Of a DNA stretch of 64,000 nt, positions 1 to 9,512 are shown piece by piece. A program made the position numbers and the translations under genes. Positions within the stretch are counted from its first letter, which is position 1; each line of letters begins with the position of its first letter. This DNA comes from Cupriavidus sp. AU9028 (GTDB lineage Bacteria > Pseudomonadota > Gammaproteobacteria > Burkholderiales > Burkholderiaceae). Where the stretch lies: assembly GCF_019795295.1 (NCBI RefSeq), contig NZ_JAIMCG010000004.1, forward strand, positions 62,001 to 126,000, written 5' to 3'. The notes under the pieces were generated by a model that was given only the letters and a program-made list of their open reading frames with translations, did no database searches and had not been told where the DNA came from.

Positions 1-499
1 CGGCGAGCGGGTCAAGCGCCACGTGCCCGACTACTACATGGACAGCTTCACCGCGACCGAGCTTGCCGAAGACGGCAGCACCAAGCTGCGCTTCACCGGC
101 GACCGCATGGTCCACTACGAGGACGACCAGACCTACGAGGTGACGCGCCCTGCAATGCGCTCGTACGAGCCGGACCGCCCGCCGGTGACCGGTCACGCGG
201 ACGTCGGCAAGATGAACGCCGACGCCTCGGTGGTCGAGCTGTTCGGCAACGCCCGCATCATGCGCGTGCCGGGCGCCGATCCCTCCAAGGACCCGCAGAT
301 GACCGCCACGTCCAGCTACTTCCAGCTGCTGGTCAACGACGACATCGTCAAGACGAACAAGCCTGTCACGCTGACCCGGGGCCCCTCGGTGATGCACGCC
401 AACGGGCTGGTCTTCAACAATGTCACCCGTGAGGTGGACCTGCTTGGCAACGTGCGCGGCACCATCGTGACGACGCCCCGCAACGGCGGCAACCAGTGA
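1..499 (+). CDS. lptC: LPS export periplasmic protein LptC, 3' part
   Basis: Only the last 165 residues are present; the reading frame is already open at the window edge, so the N-terminal membrane anchor lies outside. LptC is the bitopic inner-membrane partner that passes lipopolysaccharide from the LptBFG transporter to LptA. The visible part has the repeated short beta-strand character of the LptC/OstA fold, for example ELFGNARIM and EVDLLGNVRGT near the end. The identity rests mainly on its position directly before lptA and lptB. Its stop codon overlaps a GTG in the next frame (GTGA at 496-499), but the downstream gene more likely starts at 607. Confidence 0.9.
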   Translation, partial: GERVKRHVPDYYMDSFTATELAEDGSTKLRFTGDRMVHYEDDQTYEVTRPAMRSYEPDRPPVTGHADVGKMNADASVVELFGNARIMRVPGADPSKDPQMTATSSYFQLLVNDDIVKTNKPVTLTRGPSVMHANGLVFNNVTREVDLLGNVRGTIVTTPRNGGNQ

Positions 500-606
500 C
501 ACCGCAGGCTGCGCGGCTCGCCCTGCCCCGGCTCGGGGCCCCGGCGCCGTTGCGCACCCCCTACTCGACCCCAGGTATTCGAACCCAGACCGCCACCGTG
601 GCAACC

Positions 607-1257
607 ATGACCTCAACATCGACGCTTCACGCTCGCCGACTGTTCACCGCCCTGCTCGCCCTGGCCAGCGGCGCCCTCGTGCTGCTTGGCTCGGCGCCCG
701 CCCTTGCCGAGCAGGCCGACCGCGACAAGCCGCTGGTGCTGGAAGCGGACAACGCCAGCTATGACGACGTCAAGCAGGTCTACACGCTCACCGGCAACGT
801 GGTGCTGACCAAGGGCACCATGCTGCTGAAGTCCGATGCCGCGCAGGTCCGTACCGATCCCGAGGGCTACCAGTACGCCGTTGCCACCTCCAAGGGCGAG
901 CGGCAGGCCTATATCCGCCAGAAGCGCGACAACGTCGACGAGTACATCGACGGCTGGGGTGACCGCATCGAGTACGACGGCAAGCAGGAGATCGCCAAGC
1001 TGATCGGCAACGCCCGCATGGCGCGGCTGGCCGGTGGCAAGCAGGTGGACGAGATCCGCGGCGCGGTGCTGACCTACGACGCCCGCCACGAGTTCTATAC
1101 GGCCGCCGGCGACAGCCGCAATGCGGCGCCGGGCACGCCATCCGGCCGGGTGCGCGCCGTGCTGTCGCCGCGCCAGAGCCAGGGCGGCGATGGCAACGCC
1201 AATGCGACGGGCGGCGGCGTCCAGCTGCGGCCGTCGCCGGCCCCCGCGCGCCAGTAG
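607..1257 (+). CDS. lptA: Lipopolysaccharide transport periplasmic protein LptA
   Basis: The 216-residue protein forms the periplasmic bridge for LPS between LptC and the outer-membrane LptDE. Residues 1-34 form a signal peptide: Arg10-Arg11, a hydrophobic core and an ALA cleavage site. An OstA-type beta-jellyroll repeat region follows ([34 protein letters not shown]). The C-terminus is a Gly/Ala/Pro-rich tail. I chose the ATG at 607 because an in-frame GTG at 496, overlapping the lptC stop, would put 37 polar residues ahead of the signal peptide. That upstream start could still serve for translational coupling. lptB follows after about 100 bp. Confidence 0.93.
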   Translation: MTSTSTLHARRLFTALLALASGALVLLGSAPALAEQADRDKPLVLEADNASYDDVKQVYTLTGNVVLTKGTMLLKSDAAQVRTDPEGYQYAVATSKGERQAYIRQKRDNVDEYIDGWGDRIEYDGKQEIAKLIGNARMARLAGGKQVDEIRGAVLTYDARHEFYTAAGDSRNAAPGTPSGRVRAVLSPRQSQGGDGNANATGGGVQLRPSPAPARQ

Positions 1258-1355
1258 CCGCGCCCGTTCCTTGCTACAGCAGCATCGGGCCGTCCCGGCC
1301 CGTTTCCGTTCGACACGCCCGGCATCGACGCCCGCTCATCAGGACCGCCCCCAAT

Positions 1356-2177
1356 ATGTCCGTCGCAGACACCGTTAACGACAACGCCGCCAGCGCCACC
1401 AGCGCCGCCGTCCGCCCCGACAGCGTCCGGACCGACTCCAGCAACCTGGTGGTCCGGCACCTGAAGAAGCGCTATGGCTCGCGCACCGTGGTGCAGGATG
1501 TTTCCCTGGACGTGCGCAGCGGGGAAGTGGTCGGCCTGCTCGGCCCCAACGGCGCCGGCAAGACGACCTCCTTCTACATGATCGTCGGCCTGGTCGCGCT
1601 GGACGAAGGCGACATCATCCTGGACGACACCCACATCAGCGGACTGCCGATCCACGAGCGCGCGCGCATGGGGCTGTCATACCTGCCGCAGGAAGCCTCG
1701 GTGTTCCGCAAGCTGAACGTCGAGCAGAACGTGCGCGCCGTGCTGGAGCTGCAACGGGACCAGAACGGCAAGCCGCTGGGCAATGACGAGATCAAGCGGC
1801 GCCTGGACGGCCTGCTGGACGATCTGCAGATCAGCCACCTGCGCAACAATCCCGCGCTGTCGCTGTCGGGCGGCGAGCGGCGCCGGGTCGAAATCGCGCG
1901 TGCGCTCGCTTCCTCGCCGCGGTTCATCCTGCTGGACGAGCCGTTCGCCGGGGTGGACCCGATCGCGGTGGGTGAAATCCAGCGCATCGTCAGTTTCCTG
2001 AAGGCGCGCAATATCGGCGTGCTGATCACCGACCACAACGTGCGCGAGACGCTCGGCATCTGCGACCACGCCTACATCATCAGCGAGGGCGCGGTGCTGG
2101 CCGCGGGCGAGCCGAGGGAGATCATCGCCAACGAGTCCGTGCGCCGGGTGTACCTGGGCGAGAACTTCCGGATGTAG
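1356..2177 (+). CDS. lptB: LPS export ABC transporter ATP-binding protein LptB
   Basis: This is the cytoplasmic ATPase that powers LPS extraction by LptFG. Of its 273 residues, Walker A is GPNGAGKT at 63-70, the ABC signature LSGGE at 170-174, and Walker B ILLDEP at 191-196, followed by the H-loop in ITDHNVRET. About 30 extra N-terminal residues, rich in Ala, Asp and Ser, precede the conserved start of the domain ([10 protein letters not shown]). A later start is therefore possible, although none with a good ribosome site was seen. It completes the lptCAB set and is followed by rpoN, a common proteobacterial order. Confidence 0.96.
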   Translation: MSVADTVNDNAASATSAAVRPDSVRTDSSNLVVRHLKKRYGSRTVVQDVSLDVRSGEVVGLLGPNGAGKTTSFYMIVGLVALDEGDIILDDTHISGLPIHERARMGLSYLPQEASVFRKLNVEQNVRAVLELQRDQNGKPLGNDEIKRRLDGLLDDLQISHLRNNPALSLSGGERRRVEIARALASSPRFILLDEPFAGVDPIAVGEIQRIVSFLKARNIGVLITDHNVRETLGICDHAYIISEGAVLAAGEPREIIANESVRRVYLGENFRM

Positions 2178-2335
2178 GTGCCGCGGGGAGAGGGGTTGGT
2201 CTTCCTCCCACCTCGCCCCGCTCACAGCCGAGCGCCCCCACCGCCACTTCGGCGCGCGGCGTAGGAAACATCTGATAGCAAACTCGTAGCAACTTCCGTT
2301 CCATCGCGGCCAAAAGTGGGCATAAAATAGGCTGC

Positions 2336-3808
2336 ATGAAACCGTCGCTACAGCTTCGCCTATCCCAGCATCTGGCGCTGACGCCGCAACTGCAACAGTC
2401 GATCCGGCTGCTGCAGTTGTCCACCCTCGAACTGCAGCAGGAAGTCGAACAGGCCCTGACCGAGAACCCGCTGCTCGAACGCGAAAACGACTGGATCGAA
2501 AGTCCCCTGCGTGTCGCCGCGGACGGATCGGTCAATCTGCAGACCAGCACGTCCGCGGCCCCCGCGGACGCCCCGCCGAACGGCGAGAACCGCGCCGAGA
2601 ACGGCGCCGACGAAGCCTATCCCGACAGCAATGGCGAGGACTACGGCGGCGACTGGAGCCTGGAAGATTTCGCCCGCCGCCCACAGGGCGACGAGGACGA
2701 CAAGACCCCGCTGCAGTTGCGCGAGGCCGAGCCGACGCTGCGCGAGTTCCTGATGGAACAGCTGACGCCGCTGAAGATTTCCGCCCGGGACAAGGGCCTG
2801 GCCATCTTCCTGATCGAGTCGCTTGGCGACGACGGTTACCTCGGCTCCTCTCTGGAAGAAATTCTTGAGGAACTGCCGGAAGAACTGGAGTTCGAACTGG
2901 AAGAGTTGCAGGCGATCCTGACGCTGCTGCAGAGCTTCGACCCCCCCGGAGTCGGGGCGCGCAATGCGGCGGAATGCCTTACCCTGCAGTTGCGCCGGCT
3001 GCAGCATCCGCAACGCGAATTGGCGCTGACCATCGTCAACCATCATCTGGAATTGCTGGCTGCCCGCGACTACACCCGTCTGAAGAAGGCCTTGCAGGTC
3101 GAGGATATCGCCCTGAAGGCCGCCCACGACCTGATCCGATCGCTGGCGCCCTACCCGGGCCATGCATACAGCCGCCCGGAAGCGGATTTCGTCGTGCCCG
3201 ACGTGTTCGTGCGCAAGGGCTCCAGCGGCTGGACCGCGCAACTGAATCCGGATGTGATGCCGAGGCTGCGTATCAACGATATGTACGCGCAGATCTTGCG
3301 CGGTGCGAAAGGCGATGCCAGTGCCGCCGGGCTGCAACAGAAGCTGCAGGAAGCGCGTTGGCTCATCAAGAATATCCAGCAGCGCTTCGACACGATCTTG
3401 CGCGTTGCACAAGCCATCGTGGAGCGGCAACGCAACTTTTTCACCCACGGGGAAATCGCCATGCGCCCCTTGGTTTTGCGGGAGATAGCCGATACACTGG
3501 GTCTACACGAGTCGACCATTTCTCGCGTGACGACCAATAAATACATGGCCACCCCCATGGGGACCTTCGAGCTGAAGTACTTCTTCGGCAGCCATGTTTC
3601 CACCGAAACCGGTGGTGCGGCCTCCTCCACAGCCATACGCGCGCTCATCAAGCAGTTCATTGGAGCCGAAGACCCCAGAAATCCGCTATCGGACAGCCGC
3701 ATTGCCGAACTACTGGGGGAACAAGGCTTTGTCGTGGCACGGCGTACCGTTGCCAAATACCGTGAAGCCTTGAAGATCCCGGCCATGAACCTTCGCAGGT
3801 CTTTGTAG
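2336..3808 (+). CDS. rpoN: RNA polymerase sigma-54 factor RpoN
   Basis: The 490-residue protein directs RNA polymerase to -24/-12 promoters that need an ATP-using activator. Region I at the N-terminus is the Gln/Leu-rich activator-responsive segment ([15 protein letters not shown]). Acidic region II spans roughly residues 55-130. A core-binding domain and the C-terminal DNA-binding domain follow. The diagnostic RpoN box ARRTVAKYR is at 468-476. The gene lies between lptB and hpf, the classical rpoN neighbourhood. Two good matches to its target consensus occur elsewhere in this window, at 25640 and 61721. Confidence 0.98.
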   Translation: MKPSLQLRLSQHLALTPQLQQSIRLLQLSTLELQQEVEQALTENPLLERENDWIESPLRVAADGSVNLQTSTSAAPADAPPNGENRAENGADEAYPDSNGEDYGGDWSLEDFARRPQGDEDDKTPLQLREAEPTLREFLMEQLTPLKISARDKGLAIFLIESLGDDGYLGSSLEEILEELPEELEFELEELQAILTLLQSFDPPGVGARNAAECLTLQLRRLQHPQRELALTIVNHHLELLAARDYTRLKKALQVEDIALKAAHDLIRSLAPYPGHAYSRPEADFVVPDVFVRKGSSGWTAQLNPDVMPRLRINDMYAQILRGAKGDASAAGLQQKLQEARWLIKNIQQRFDTILRVAQAIVERQRNFFTHGEIAMRPLVLREIADTLGLHESTISRVTTNKYMATPMGTFELKYFFGSHVSTETGGAASSTAIRALIKQFIGAEDPRNPLSDSRIAELLGEQGFVVARRTVAKYREALKIPAMNLRRSL

Positions 3809-3857
3809 CCGAACCGCGTCGCCTGCCTGGTGCGGTTCTTTCAGAAGGAGAAGTGCT

Positions 3858-4208
3858 ATGAATCTGAAGATCAGTGGACACCACCTCGACATCACGCCCC
3901 CTCTGCGTGAGTACGTGGAAACGAAACTGGAGCGCATCGTCAGGCATTTCGATCAGGTCACTGGCGTTACCGTGCTGCTGTCCCTCGATAATCAAAAGGA
4001 AAAGGACCGTCGCCAGCGCGCGGAGGTCATCCTGAGCCTCAAGGGCAAGGATATCTTCGTCGAAACGCAGCATGAGGACCTTTATGCGGCGATCGACATG
4101 GTGGTGGACAAGCTCGATCGTCAGGTCATCCGATACAAGGACAAGGTCCAGGGCCATGACCGCGAAGCGGTCAAGTACCAGATGGCCGCCGCACAGATGC
4201 AGCAATAG
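3858..4208 (+). CDS. hpf: Ribosome hibernation-promoting factor (HPF/YfiA family)
   Basis: This 116-residue protein binds the 30S decoding region and holds ribosomes inactive in stationary phase. The start ATG has a strong ribosome site, AGAAGGAG, a few bases upstream. The fold signature is the N-terminal [20 protein letters not shown] and a long basic helix ending in [14 protein letters not shown]. It has the length of short HPF and lacks the dimerising C-terminal domain of long HPF, though it carries about 15 more residues than E. coli HPF. It sits 49 bp after rpoN and is followed by a terminator. Confidence 0.95.
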   Translation: MNLKISGHHLDITPPLREYVETKLERIVRHFDQVTGVTVLLSLDNQKEKDRRQRAEVILSLKGKDIFVETQHEDLYAAIDMVVDKLDRQVIRYKDKVQGHDREAVKYQMAAAQMQQ

Positions 4209-4293
4209 TCGCTTTAGTGACCAGGTCGGCCGATGCGTTGCGTAGCGGTCGGCCGCGCGAGCCGGCGTGGAAAACACAAGCCGGTGACCTTGG

Positions 4294-4321
4294 AAAGCCG
4301 TGCCAGCGTGCACGGCTTTTT
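4294..4321 (+). terminator. Intrinsic terminator after hpf
   Basis: The arms GCCGTGC (4297-4303) and GCACGGC (4310-4316) form a perfect 7-bp stem with a 6-base loop. It is flanked by AAA on the left and five T on the right. It ends the rpoN-hpf transcript. Confidence 0.85.
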
Positions 4322-4468
4322 GCTGTAGGGTTCCGCAACGCACCAATCGGGGTTTCGTCTCATACCGTTCCCGGTGTATGCTCTCTAATACATCTATGAG
4401 AATGCAAGTCTCGCGCCCCGGATGCGGGCGGGGATGGCGCATCGGGCAGGCAGGTTCAAACCCTGCAC

Positions 4469-4474
4469 TATAAT
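4469..4474 (+). promoter_or_regulatory. Candidate -10 element upstream of ptsN
   Basis: TATAAT matches the sigma-70 -10 consensus exactly and lies about 125 bp before the ptsN start, downstream of the hpf terminator. No convincing -35 hexamer is found 16-18 bp upstream, so the call is tentative. Confidence 0.4.
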
Positions 4475-4597
4475 CGCCGCACGCTCATCGTCGGGGAGCG
4501 GCGGCGCAAACGGGTATCGCGACAGAACGCGGCGGGTCGGCCTGTACAGGACTCCAAGCCGCGCAGCGATGCCAGCAAAGGAATTCCGCGCATCTAA

Positions 4598-5053
4598 ATG
4601 AACCGTTTGGCTAAACTGCTGCCGCCGGGCAATATTTCCCTTGACGTCAGCGTGACCAGCAAGAAGCGTGTTTTCGAGCAGGCGGGCCTGCTGTTCGAGA
4701 ACAACCACGGCGTTGCGCGCGCTACGGTCACCGACAACCTGTTCGCCCGCGAGTCGCTCGGATCGACAGGTCTTGGCGCCGGTGTGGCGATTCCTCACGG
4801 GCGCATCAAGGGACTGAAGCAGCCGCTTGCCGCCTTCATGCGGCTGGCCGAACCCATTCCATTCGAGTCGCCCGACGGCAAGCCCGTCGCGCTGCTGATC
4901 TTCCTGCTGGTTCCCGAGCAGGCGACGCAGCAGCACCTCGAAATCCTGTCGGAAATTGCACAGCTCTTGTCCGATCGCGAGATGCGCGATGGGCTCACGA
5001 CGCTTCCGACCCCCGACGCCGTCCACCAGTTGCTGGTGCAGTGGCATCCTTGA
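4598..5053 (+). CDS. ptsN: Nitrogen PTS enzyme IIA (EIIANtr)
   Basis: EIIANtr is a regulatory phosphoacceptor of the nitrogen phosphotransferase branch. It does not transport sugar; it modulates potassium, nitrogen and carbon responses through protein contacts. The phosphorylated histidine is His67 in VAIPHGRI, the family signature. The length of 151 residues is typical. The gene is 66 bp before hprK, and the sigma-54 gene is two genes upstream. No NPr homologue lies beside it; the HPr, EI and EIIAMan genes are about 50 kb away at 53.3-55.9 kb. Confidence 0.96.
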   Translation: MNRLAKLLPPGNISLDVSVTSKKRVFEQAGLLFENNHGVARATVTDNLFARESLGSTGLGAGVAIPHGRIKGLKQPLAAFMRLAEPIPFESPDGKPVALLIFLLVPEQATQQHLEILSEIAQLLSDREMRDGLTTLPTPDAVHQLLVQWHP

Positions 5054-5119
5054 TTCTTCGCCAGCATTGGGGCAGTCGCGTGCGCGCGATGGGCCCTGCA
5101 GGCCCCCGTACCTGACAGC

Positions 5120-6091
5120 ATGGAACTGACCGGCGTTACCTCCCAGTCGATCTTCGACGACAACGCAGCCGACCTCAAACTCTCCTGGGTAGCGGGCCTG
5201 GAAGGGGCGGATCGCGCGTTCGATCTGGACTTCGCCCGCGAGGCGACTTCGGCGGCCGATCTCGTCGGTCACCTGAACCTGATCCACCCGAACCGTATCC
5301 AGGTTCTGGGCAAGCCCGAGATCACCTATTACCAGCGGCTCGACGACGAAACCCGCAAGCGGCAAATGGGCGAGCTGATCCTGCTGGAGCCGCCCTTCCT
5401 GGTGATCGCGGACGGCATGGAGCCGCCGCCCGATCTCGAGCTGCGGTGTACCCGTTCCTCGACACCGCTGTTCACCACGCCGGTGTCCTCCGCCGCGGTG
5501 ATCGACCACCTGCGGCTGTATCTGTCGCGGATTTCGGCGCCGCGCGTCACCATGCACGGCGTCTTTCTGGACATCCTCGGCATGGGCGTGCTGATCATGG
5601 GCGAGTCGGGCCTGGGCAAGAGCGAACTGGGCCTGGAACTGATTTCCCGCGGCCACGGCCTTGTCGCCGACGATGCGGTCGACTTCGTGCGCCTGGGGCC
5701 GGACTTCGTCGAGGGCCGCTGCCCGCCGCTGCTGCAGAACCTGCTCGAAGTGCGGGGCCTGGGCCTGCTCGACATCAAGACGATCTTCGGCGAGACCGCG
5801 GTACGCCGCAAGATGAAGCTGAAGCTGGTGGTGCAGCTGGTGCGGCGCAACGACGGGGAGTTCGAGCGGCTCCCGCTGGATTCCCAGTATCTCGATGTGC
5901 TCGGCCTGCCCATCCACATGGTCAAGATCCAGGTGGCGGCCGGCCGCAACCTTGCCGTGCTGGTCGAGGCCGCGGTGCGCAACACGATACTGCGTCTGCG
6001 CGGGATCGATACCCTGCGCGACTTCATGGACCGCCAGCGCGCGGCGATGCAGGCCGATGCGGTGGCCCGGGGGCAGGGCCGGCTGCTGTAG
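5120..6091 (+). CDS. hprK: HPr kinase/phosphorylase
   Basis: This bifunctional enzyme phosphorylates HPr on Ser46 with ATP and reverses the reaction by phosphorolysis. Walker A is GESGLGKS at 161-168, and the family signature [10 protein letters not shown] is at 210-219. His146 in VTMHGV, before the P-loop, matches a conserved HprK position. The protein has 323 residues, near the usual length of about 310-330. In Gram-negative bacteria it pairs with the ptsN/HPr system. Its likely substrate is encoded at 55188-55457 and retains Ser46. Confidence 0.96.
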   Translation: MELTGVTSQSIFDDNAADLKLSWVAGLEGADRAFDLDFAREATSAADLVGHLNLIHPNRIQVLGKPEITYYQRLDDETRKRQMGELILLEPPFLVIADGMEPPPDLELRCTRSSTPLFTTPVSSAAVIDHLRLYLSRISAPRVTMHGVFLDILGMGVLIMGESGLGKSELGLELISRGHGLVADDAVDFVRLGPDFVEGRCPPLLQNLLEVRGLGLLDIKTIFGETAVRRKMKLKLVVQLVRRNDGEFERLPLDSQYLDVLGLPIHMVKIQVAAGRNLAVLVEAAVRNTILRLRGIDTLRDFMDRQRAAMQADAVARGQGRLL

Positions 6092-6195
6092 GAGAAGCGA
6101 CGATTTGCGCGGGGCGGTTTCCATGCGGTAATGGCACGCATGCGCCCCGGCCTTCACCTTGGCAAGGCCGATCGGCATCCAGCCAGGAGAAAGCC

Positions 6196-6498
6196 ATGAA
6201 GCACACCATCGCGACCAGCCTGCTGCTCGGTACGCTGCTCGCTGCCAATGCCTTCGCACAGGATTCCAGCGGGCGCGGCCCCGGGAACGATCCGGAGCAG
6301 CGTCGCAGGCACTGCGAGGTCGAAGCGAAGATGATGCCGGCGGACGAGCGCGAGGTCTACATCAAGCAGTGCGTGGGACGCCAGGTCCCGGCCGTCGAGA
6401 ACCAGCGCCAGATCAAACTGAAGGAATGCAGCCGCCGCGCCGAAGGCCGCAAGGGCGACGAGCGCGAGGCGTTCATGAAGAAATGCCAGGCCACGTGA
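6196..6498 (+). CDS. PsiF-repeat periplasmic protein
   Basis: This is a small secreted protein of 100 residues. Residues 1-21 are a signal peptide ending AFA before Gln22. The mature part has two copies of a Cys-containing PsiF-like repeat, CEVEAKMMPADEREVYIKQC and CSRRAEGRKGDEREAFMKKC. PsiF-repeat proteins are named after an E. coli phosphate-starvation-induced gene; their function is unknown. A ribosome site, AGGAGAAAG, precedes the ATG. The gene stands between hprK and rapZ in the same direction. The four cysteines may form two disulphides, which is my inference. Confidence 0.8.
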   Translation: MKHTIATSLLLGTLLAANAFAQDSSGRGPGNDPEQRRRHCEVEAKMMPADEREVYIKQCVGRQVPAVENQRQIKLKECSRRAEGRKGDEREAFMKKCQAT

Positions 6499-6613
6499 TT
6501 CGTCGCGGTTCGCCGCGCGGCAGGGGCCGGCGTTGCCGGCCAGCACGTTTTCGGGCGATTCGTCCTCGTTCCTGTCATGACGTGGCAATCACGCAATGCT
6601 ATGCTTGTCCGTT

Positions 6614-7495
6614 ATGCGGATCGTTCTTATCACCGGCATCTCCGGTTCCGGAAAATCGGTTGCGCTGAACGTGCTGGAAGACGCGGGCTACTACTGCGTC
6701 GATAACCTGCCGGCACAGTTCATCCCTGAGCTGGCCAGTTACCTGGCGCAAGAGGGTTACACGCACCTTGGCATCGCCACCGACATTCGCAGCCGCGAGT
6801 CGCTGGCGCGGCTGCCCGAGACCCTGCGCAGCCTGTCTGCGCAACACGAGGTACGGGTCGTCTTCCTGACCGCCAGTACTGACTGCCTGGTCCAGCGCTA
6901 CTCGGAAACCCGTCGCCGTCACCCCCTGTCCGTGCGCACCACTGCCGGCGACAAGGGTGTGGCGCCGGGGCTGAACGATACGCCGCTGATCGAGGCGATC
7001 GAGATGGAGCGCGAGCTGCTCAGTCCGCTGGCGGAAACCGCGCATCGCATCGACACCAGCAACGTCCGCACCAACACGCTGCGCGCGTGGATCAAGGACT
7101 TCATCCGCGATGACACGCTCGAACTGACGCTGCTGTTCACGTCATTCGGCTTCAAGCACGGCGTGCCCAGCGACGCCGACATGGTCTTCGACGTCCGCTC
7201 GCTGCCCAATCCCTACTACGACCTGCAGTTGCGCGCGCTGACGGGCCGCGACACGCCTGTCATCGACTTCCTGCAGAGCCAGCCGATGGTGCTGGCAATG
7301 GCCGAGGATATCCGGGCCTATGTGGAGAAGTGGCTTCCAAGTTTCGTTGCGGACAACCGCAGCTATCTGACAGTGGCAATCGGTTGCACAGGCGGTCAGC
7401 ATCGTTCGGTTTACATCGCGGAAAGACTTGCCAACTACTTCCGGGCGCATGGTAATGTGCTGGTCAGACACCGCGAGCTGGCGCCCGTGAGCTGA
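6614..7495 (+). CDS. rapZ: RNase adapter protein RapZ
   Basis: RapZ binds nucleotides and small RNAs. In E. coli it targets GlmZ for RNase E cleavage and so controls glucosamine-6-phosphate synthesis. The 293-residue protein has Walker A GISGSGKS at 8-15 and the conserved C-terminal segment [15 protein letters not shown], which contains the family RNA-binding region. The ATG at 6614 puts the P-loop at the usual N-terminal position. A start six codons upstream (6596) is possible but would be unusual. The ptsN-hprK-rapZ order is typical of proteobacteria. Confidence 0.95.
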   Translation: MRIVLITGISGSGKSVALNVLEDAGYYCVDNLPAQFIPELASYLAQEGYTHLGIATDIRSRESLARLPETLRSLSAQHEVRVVFLTASTDCLVQRYSETRRRHPLSVRTTAGDKGVAPGLNDTPLIEAIEMERELLSPLAETAHRIDTSNVRTNTLRAWIKDFIRDDTLELTLLFTSFGFKHGVPSDADMVFDVRSLPNPYYDLQLRALTGRDTPVIDFLQSQPMVLAMAEDIRAYVEKWLPSFVADNRSYLTVAIGCTGGQHRSVYIAERLANYFRAHGNVLVRHRELAPVS

Positions 7496-7564
7496 GCCTC
7501 GCCGGCGGCGGCATCCGGTACGGTGGACCGCGTCCACCGGCAGCGTAATCCCCCCAAGGATCGC

Positions 7565-8218
7565 ATGTCGCTCAACGCCAACTCGCCCCACAACTCGACG
7601 CCGGCGCTGCCACCGCTGGAAAACCTGCCGCTATTTCCGCTGCACACCGTGCTGTTCCCCGGTGGCCGCCTGCCGTTGCGGATCTTCGAGCCGCGCTACG
7701 TCGACATGGTGCGCAACTGCCTGCGCGATCAATCGCCATTCGGCGTTTGCCTGATCGAGAGCGGCAACGAAGTGGCACGGCCGGGAGCGCCGACCGTACC
7801 GGAGCCCATCGGGTGCCTCGCCACCATCGTCGATTGCAACATGGAGCAGCTGGGCCTGCTGCTGATCGAGGCGCGCGGCGGCCAGCGATTTCATATCCTC
7901 GAGCACCATACGATGGATGACGGCCTGATGGTCGCCACTGCGGAGTTGCTGCCCGAGGATATTCCCGACTGCAAGCTGGAGCTGCTGGCCGAGTGCGTGT
8001 CGGCGCTGAGGCGGATCGTCGCCACGCTGCAGAAGGACCAGCATCAGCTGCCGTTCGCCGAGCCGCTGCGCTGGGACGACTCGTCATGGGTCGGCTACCG
8101 GCTTTGCGAAATGCTGCCGCTCCCGTTGAAGGCGCGACAGATGCTGATGGCGCTGCCCGACGCCGGCATGCGCATCGAGATCCTGCATCGCTTCATGCGG
8201 CAGAACCACATCCTCTGA
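7565..8218 (+). CDS. LON substrate-binding-domain protein (peptidase S16 family, no protease domain)
   Basis: The 217 residues correspond to the N-terminal substrate-binding domain of Lon protease standing alone. The typical motif is ENLPLFPLHTVLFPGGRLPL followed by IFEPRYVDMV. There is no ATPase or Ser-Lys protease domain, so it cannot be a protease by itself. Its role is not established; adaptor or substrate-recognition functions have been guessed for the family. I chose the ATG at 7565 over an upstream GTG at 7523 because the upstream residues are highly charged and non-conserved in character. It converges on mutY with 25 bp between the stops. Confidence 0.9.
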   Translation: MSLNANSPHNSTPALPPLENLPLFPLHTVLFPGGRLPLRIFEPRYVDMVRNCLRDQSPFGVCLIESGNEVARPGAPTVPEPIGCLATIVDCNMEQLGLLLIEARGGQRFHILEHHTMDDGLMVATAELLPEDIPDCKLELLAECVSALRRIVATLQKDQHQLPFAEPLRWDDSSWVGYRLCEMLPLPLKARQMLMALPDAGMRIEILHRFMRQNHIL

Positions 8219-8243
8219 ACGGAGGCCGCCGGCCTGCGCGAGG

Positions 8244-9431
8244 TCAGAACAGCGCGGGCCGCGCCTGCGTTTGCAGCAGCGCCCGTACCGGCGCGGGCAT
8301 ACCCACCGCGTCCAGCGCATCGAGCGAAATCCAGCGCCATGGGCCGCCGCCGAGCACCGCGGGTTCCCCGTCCTGCAGCGAGCGCGCCGCCATGTCGACG
8401 CGGATCACGCGGATATGCAGCCGAAAATGCGTGAAGACATGGGTCAGCTCCGCCAGCATGGTGGCGTGCCCCGTCACGCCGAACGCGGCGGCGTTGGCCA
8501 TTGCGTCGTCCTGCGCCGCCTCGTCATCGAACGGGATGCCGGACACCGGCATCTCCGGCAGGCTCCACAGTCCGCCCCAGATGCCTTGCTCCGGACGCTG
8601 GCGCAGCAGCACGTTGCGTCCGTGCCGGATCAGCAGCATCACGGTGCTGCGCTCCGGCAAGGGCGCGCGGGTGCGCGGCGTGGGCAGCCGCGCGGTAAGC
8701 CCGTCGCGCAGCGCCACGCAGCGATCGGCGAGCGGGCAGCGCGATGGATCCACCAGGCAGGCCGGCTTGCCGCGCGTGCAGACCGTCGCGCCGAGGTCCA
8801 TCAGGCCCTGCGTGTAGGCGACCATGTCGTCGGCCTGGGCGGGCCCAGGCGCGGGCAGCACCTGCGCGGCGATGTCCCACATCCGGTTCTCGACCGCCTT
8901 CTCGCCGGGGTAGCCTTCGATGCCGAAGCAGCGGGCGAATACCCGCTTGACGTTGCCATCGAGGATCGGTGCCCGTACCCCCGCGCTGAAGGCGGCAATG
9001 GCGGCGGCGGTGGACCTGCCGATGCCGGGCAGCGTCGCCAGCAGCGCCGGATCCGAGGGAAAGACGCCGCCGTGCTGCTCGACCACGATGCGAGCGCAAC
9101 GATGCAGGTTGCGCGCACGCGAGTAGTAGCCGAGGCCCGCCCACAACGCCATCACCCGCTCCGCCGGGGCGGCGGCCAGCGCCGCCACGTCGGGAAACTC
9201 GGCAACGAAGCGCTGGTAATAACCGATCACGGCCGCCACCTGCGTCTGCTGCAACATGATCTCCGACAGCCAGATGCGATAGGCATCGCGGGTGTTTTGC
9301 CAGGGCAGGTCATGACGCCCATGCGCGCGCTGCCAGCGGACGATGCGCTCGCCGAAGTCGGCCGGCAGCGTCGGCGCCTGCGGCGTGGCGGCGGGAGCGG
9401 GTAGCGTGGGGGAAGAGCTGCGGCGGGGCAT
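8244..9431 (-). CDS. mutY: Adenine DNA glycosylase MutY
   Basis: MutY removes adenine mispaired with 8-oxoguanine. The 395-residue protein opens with a variable Pro-rich stretch. The catalytic HhH-GPD domain follows (RHDLPWQN, EIMLQQTQV, LPGIGRSTAAAI) and then a C-terminal NUDIX-like 8-oxoG recognition domain. The four iron-sulfur cysteines are present, but their spacing is C-x6-C-x6-C-x5-C rather than the C-x6-C-x2-C-x5-C of E. coli MutY. A short insertion, LVDPSR, lies between the second and third cysteine. mutM lies immediately upstream in the same direction, giving a GO-repair pair. Confidence 0.95.
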   Translation of the reverse strand: MPRRSSSPTLPAPAATPQAPTLPADFGERIVRWQRAHGRHDLPWQNTRDAYRIWLSEIMLQQTQVAAVIGYYQRFVAEFPDVAALAAAPAERVMALWAGLGYYSRARNLHRCARIVVEQHGGVFPSDPALLATLPGIGRSTAAAIAAFSAGVRAPILDGNVKRVFARCFGIEGYPGEKAVENRMWDIAAQVLPAPGPAQADDMVAYTQGLMDLGATVCTRGKPACLVDPSRCPLADRCVALRDGLTARLPTPRTRAPLPERSTVMLLIRHGRNVLLRQRPEQGIWGGLWSLPEMPVSGIPFDDEAAQDDAMANAAAFGVTGHATMLAELTHVFTHFRLHIRVIRVDMAARSLQDGEPAVLGGGPWRWISLDALDAVGMPAPVRALLQTQARPALF

Positions 9432-9512
9432 GATGGACGGCAGACGGTCAGCGGCGCGAGGCGACGGGGGGCGCCATGATACTCCCCCGGCGAGCCGGCC
9501 CCTGGCGCCGAC

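Larger units (their letters stand above)
4209..4597. other. Intergenic region between hpf and ptsN
   Basis: No gene was seen in these 389 bases. They hold the rpoN-hpf terminator at 4294-4321 and a perfect -10 hexamer at 4469-4474. A short hairpin can form between CATAC and GTATG near 4360-4380. The rest shows no coding character. Confidence 0.6.

Noticed and set aside
496-606. GTG start of lptA overlapping the lptC stop
   Set aside because: It would place 37 non-hydrophobic residues before a good signal peptide, so the ATG at 607 is preferred.
4450-4466. GCAGG-TTCAAAC-CCTGC, which resembles a tRNA T-arm
   Set aside because: No matching acceptor, D-arm or anticodon arm is found around it, so it is chance or a fragment.
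4394-6259. A 621-codon open frame on the complement across ptsN and hprK
   Set aside because: It is antisense to two well-recognised genes, has Arg/His/Gln-rich composition typical of a GC-rich shadow frame, and matches no domain I know.
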